Shown: positions 60,401-64,000 of the stretch, in pieces
Position numbering within the stretch: the first letter of the stretch is position 1
How the letters are laid out: each line of letters opens with the position of its first letter
Source: Syngnathus acus
Lineage: Eukaryota > Chordata > Actinopteri > Syngnathiformes > Syngnathidae
Direction of reading: 5' to 3'
NCBI RefSeq assembly: GCF_901709675.1
Contig: NC_051101.1
Span: forward strand, 124,001-188,000
DNA: 64,000 bases
Notes under the pieces: model-generated
Told to the model about the DNA's origin: nothing
The model's input: only the letters and a program-made list of their open reading frames with translations
Database searches by the model: none
Position numbers and translations under genes: made by a program

Positions 60401-62560
60401 TATGATTTGTTATTATTAGTGCATCCTCACTGTCCATATCGATGTATTTTGTTTTTTATCCCCGTTTCAATGTCAATAAGCAGCCTTATTATTCCCTCTT
60501 TTATCAAAACTCCTCAGTTATGTCCGCCCCAGCATCCAAACACACTTCCATCCCTTTTGTCCCATACTCCACCAACTTTGTAATGCTTCAGCAGTCTTTA
60601 TCAATGTGTCCAGTTTGACTTCATGTGCCTCATGCAAGTCTTTAGCAGCCTCTCCTCTTAGATTCTCATGATGATGACTCAGGGCTGGATTGTCCGCCAT
60701 TCTCAAATGCGTCCATCTTGTCTTTGTTCTTTCAGTCCATTTTCTTTTTGATCTGCAACTGTGTGTATTCCACCAACTGTATGGTTCTTGTCCTGTGAAA
60801 AGCTGTGCTTGCCCCCTTCAAGCATGATAATAGTTCCCGTTGTTCTCCCAAAGGTCAAAGGTGTCTCATGACCAGGGACAGTCCTCTGTTGATTTTGAGA
60901 CAGCCAGTGGAGTACGAGGACTCAGTTCAGGACTTGTGCCACACGCTAGGGCAGAACACACTGGGACACAAATTTCACAAAACTATCTTCGTGTTATCAG
61001 TCTTCCTGTGTAGTATTTGTTCCTTACACCCCAAATCTTCCTCTTAACATTTTGTCTCCTACCAGTTGCGCACACTCATCATCTTACTATCAAGCCGCCC
61101 TTATCAAATGCTTTTTTTTTTTTTTTTTCTGAGTAATCCATCCACCCGACCCATTAACACAGCTAAAATCCTCGTTCCAGTGTTTATCATCAAATAAAGT
61201 TCCGAAATCCTTTGCATTAAACTGTAATGTAATTTAACAATCTACCAACATGGTCGTATATGCGGTGAATGTTATTGTTCAATCTATAGGTCATACAGCG
61301 CCTGTGTTCCAAATATGACACTCCTCCTTGATTTACCATCTCATATGTTATTGTTGTCAGCAGCGCTAAATGATAGTGCTTGAAAGTGAACATCTTATCG
61401 CCCAATTTAAAACACATGCCACATTTGAGCTAGTATTTATTCATTTATTTATTTGCCATCCTCATGTTAGCTGGCATATGTCAGAATTAAAATGTAATTT
61501 TGCTTTTAATTTTAAGTCTTTCAAAATTGCTATATCCTTACTGCACCGAGATAAACTGTTAAATATATCTTTAAAAACAAACAAAAACAATCTCTGCTCC
61601 TGCACAGACTCTTAAAAGTGGCACCCAAATGCCAGCTTACAACTCAAACCTCCTCCTTCACTCTCACATTTTTGATAAAACAGTCTATTTATCTAGACAC
61701 TGTCATCACGTACTAAATAATGGCCTCCAAATATAATGTTGTTGCTGTGGTCCCTCAAAACATGTGACTAGAATTTGGACAATTATTAACCCCCATCAAT
61801 TGATCAATTATCTCCTCACTAAATTCCTAGCCTGTTAACCTATCTGCATAAAGAAAACATTTACAATGCAGGCGATAAGAAAATAACAAGGAACACCTGA
61901 ACCCTAACCCAAGAACACAAAGAAAACATAACAATAAACAAAATAAACCCAAGTACTCCAAATATTTCCTCATTAAAATTTTTACCTTTTTGTGCAGAGC
62001 ACCATTGATTTCTCATCATTGACCTAATTTTATCCTTAATTTAATCCCAATCACGAATGCCCCCTGCTTAATACTTTACTTGGTGGTCTTTTAATAAAAA
62101 GTGCCCCCTTGCAATGTCGTTTTTATTTGTTGTTGTTGTTTTTTTTGTTTTTTATAACTCTAAGTGATTCAAATCTTTGATTTATTCTTACATGTAACCA
62201 CCTTGTATAGTCTAATGTCCTAATCGATCAATAATTCCTCCTAAATTTAACATCTGCAATCACAATTTATGTAATTTGATCCAATTCAATAATGCCTGTT
62301 CTCTCTTACTCTCACATTTTTTATGAGGGCTGGGCACTCTCCTTTTTGGACCTGTTTCTGCCCACAACCCTCAGATTATTCTATAATTTCTCATTTTTAC
62401 ATTTAACAATGCCAATCTGATAAACCATTGTCTAGCACACCATCTTCGTGCAACATTTTAGCCCAATTCCATCATTTATAACAAACTGATACACAAAGAC
62501 AAACATAGATAACACCCGGGCCCACAACATAGACATGACAATCTTCCCAGTTGATGACAA
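57478..62560. other. Retroelement interior, AT-rich, no gene recognised
   Basis: Many ATTTCA/CCACTTTT-like phrases but no convincing reading frame on either strand. A (T)n and TTTA-rich tract lies at 57475-57545 and another at 59290-59345. A 61-bp retro-insertion is at 59909-59980. Confidence 0.5.
59909..59980 (+). mobile_element. Tiny retro-insertion with (GGAT)n tail and 11-bp duplication
   Basis: ATTGTTAATCC at 59909-59919 is repeated at 59970-59980. Between them lie 50 bp ending (GGAT)n, the tail of a strongly 5'-truncated element. Confidence 0.7.
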
Positions 62561-62585
62561 GGGGGGGGGGGGGGGGGGGGGGGGG
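62561..62585. repeat. G-run of 25
   Basis: Uninterrupted G tract within the retroelement interior. Its length may be affected by sequencing. Confidence 0.9.
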
Positions 62586-62994
62586 CAACCGAAGTGTGGA
62601 GAGCCTCACCACCACCACGTCGCACAATGCAACCCCCCACCTCTGTCCAGAATATGCATTTGTGCCCACCTGACCGTTTGGCCCAAACTTTAGAGCCGCA
62701 CCCTTTTGAAAACAAAAATGGTTACAGTTTAACCCCACCACACAATGGGATACAACCTTCATGCTAATTATATCTATACATTCTTTATCAAATTATTTTT
62801 AAGCCATTTTTCTGACTCCAACTCACATGACAAAAAATAAAAATCAACAATTTTATACAAATCAACTTATTGTTCTTCATGAACCACAAATCATCACTTC
62901 CACCCCATGAACAGCAGCACCACAACTAATCACTCACTTCTCTAGCTGCGTCACTGTCCCATCTGACAGCCAAGCCTGCTTTCCACACAATATT

Positions 62995-63260
62995 ATCATA
63001 GACACACTTCAACAATTATGTAGCGACCTGGTTAACCCAGTTACCCTTCGCCCTAGACAACAATATAAGTCTCTAAGGTCGCACTATTGAGGTCGCCAGG
63101 CATCCGTCCTGCTATATCAGCGATGCCTTCACCTTTTTATTTTTTATTTTTTTTATTTTTCACGAGTCCCCGACTCGTATTGGTGGCCTGGCCGATCCAA
63201 TCGACCCTGACCTTAGGCAACAGTACAAAGTCCCTAAGCGTCTACTATTGAGGCCACTCG
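62995..63260. repeat. Diverged duplication in the retroelement leader
   Basis: GACAACAATATAAGTCTCTA with ACTATTGAGGTCGCCAGG and, 165 bp later, GGCAACAGTACAAAGTCCCT with ACTATTGAGGCCACTCGG form a diverged pair of about 80 bp. Confidence 0.55.
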
Positions 63261-63622
63261 GTGCCCATATGATAGCCATTGGCATCCCACAAGTTCCACG
63301 GTGTGAGTTTCCTTCGCTGATCAGACGAAGTCCTCACCACCTTTCTCCTTTTATTTTCCACAAAACGTCACTTTTTCACCAGTTCCCATACAAGCATAAA
63401 TGTAGTATATACATACAACCACAATTCCTGAACACAGAGCTAAAATTATTAATTTTTAATTTTAATTTTACTCCGCTTTCACTCCACAACATTGCTGAAC
63501 TGGGAGATTTTTATAAAAAAAAATTCCCCCTTACCTTTTGTGTTGATCGGACTGCAATATTGTTGAGCAAGAGCGGAGATGGAAGAATCCTTCCTGGAGC
63601 ATGCACTTTCCCTTCTGAAGAA

Positions 63623-63642
63623 ATCACGTCGGATGGTCACCA
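63623..63642 (-). other. Primer-binding site resembling tRNA-Trp
   Basis: On the minus strand TGGTGACCATCCGACGTGAT lies two bases after the LTR end CCAACA. It equals the 18-nt tRNA-Trp complement used by avian leukosis-type retroviruses, except for two extra bases (AT) in the middle. Confidence 0.5.
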
Positions 63643-63644
63643 TT

Positions 63645-64000
63645 TGTTGGATTTTGGTCCACAATTTAGGGAGCGCTATCTGCGCCTCACGGCAAAAGCC
63701 ATTGCCAATCACCTGTTATCCAATTCACTCACTGCGTGCTCGTTTAATTTCTTCAGATTTAGGAAAATGCAAAGACACTGAAGCAGAAATTAGACTTACA
63801 CAGGTTGGTTGAGTTCAATCATAATTCTTGTTAAGAAAGCTCTGTTTTCAGGAAAGTACAATACAGCGCTGGGCCCTTCAAGAGCAGAAAGTCTCCATTC
63901 AGAAAAGGCAACGTTCAAGGTTCTTTGGTCAGCTTATATTCAGTTGGTGTGGGGCGCGTTTGATGGGTGATGAGTAGTTGGGGTGGGGCGAGTTCGCAGG
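63645..64000 (-). repeat. 5' LTR (partial) of the large retroelement
   Basis: 356 bp that match 55041-55396 without a visible difference. The LTR continues beyond the window. Confidence 0.65.

Larger units (their letters stand above)
55041..64000 (-). mobile_element. Large LTR retroelement, non-coding interior, runs past window end
   Basis: The first 356 bp at 55041-55396 are repeated with no difference I can see at 63645-64000 in the same orientation. On the minus strand the element reads: 5' LTR (63645 to beyond the window), a primer site, an interior, a polypurine tract and the 3' LTR (57464 down to 55041). The LTR starts TGTGAG and ends CCAACA, the usual TG...CA. The interior (57478-63620) is AT-rich, with no minus-strand frame over 100 codons and no recognisable gag, protease, RT or integrase. 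This fits a large non-autonomous derivative or a fully decayed endogenous retrovirus-like element. Confidence 0.6.

Noticed and set aside
63620-63645. Possible tRNA-Trp gene
   Set aside because: Only the last 18-20 nt of a tRNA-like sequence are present, with no cloverleaf upstream. Its place next to the LTR end explains it as a primer site.

Overview
The window looks like nuclear DNA from a ray-finned (teleost) fish. It has intron-bearing vertebrate genes with short introns and GT/AG junctions, long CA/GT arrays, Tc1, hAT and L2-type elements, and fish-type MITEs. The species cannot be named from the sequence.

Layout. (1) 1-15.8 kb holds no host gene that I can support. It is a nest of transposons: a decayed LINE, several TIR/MITE elements inserted into each other, an intact-looking hAT transposase gene (11777-13597, minus) and several non-autonomous hATs, four of them in this stretch with perfect 8-bp target duplications. 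(2) 16.0-29.9 kb is a POGZ orthologue on the plus strand. I reconstructed 15 coding exons with consistent splice phases, giving 1743 residues. An intact-looking Tc1-like transposase lies antisense in one intron and a piggyBac-like relic in another. (3) 30.7-38.4 kb is SELENBP1, 12 exons and 472 residues, with an L2-like LINE and a MITE in intron 10. (4) 39.7-48.3 kb is PI4KB, 11 coding exons and 790 residues, with a 270-bp GT array and a LINE plus MITE in introns. (5) 49.1-51.6 kb carries a CHTOP-like gene or gene remnant. (6) 52.7-55.0 kb is LINE, MITE and hAT debris. (7) 55.0 kb to the end is a large LTR element on the minus strand. Its LTR is about 2.4 kb, it has a tRNA-Trp-like primer site and a polypurine tract, and its roughly 6-kb interior shows no gag or pol reading frame.

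POGZ-SELENBP1-PI4KB, all on one strand, matches the order on human 1q21.3, but PSMB4 and RFX5, which lie between them in human, are not seen here.

The most striking object is POGZ itself. Between its zinc-finger exons and its terminal pogo-type DDE exon there is a 1647-nt exon encoding an almost complete piggyBac transposase domain with its cysteine-rich C-terminus. It is joined in frame on both sides by good splice sites. The predicted protein therefore carries two unrelated domesticated transposases. The piggyBac part has lost one catalytic Asp (Ala in its place), which suggests a DNA-binding or structural role rather than transposition.
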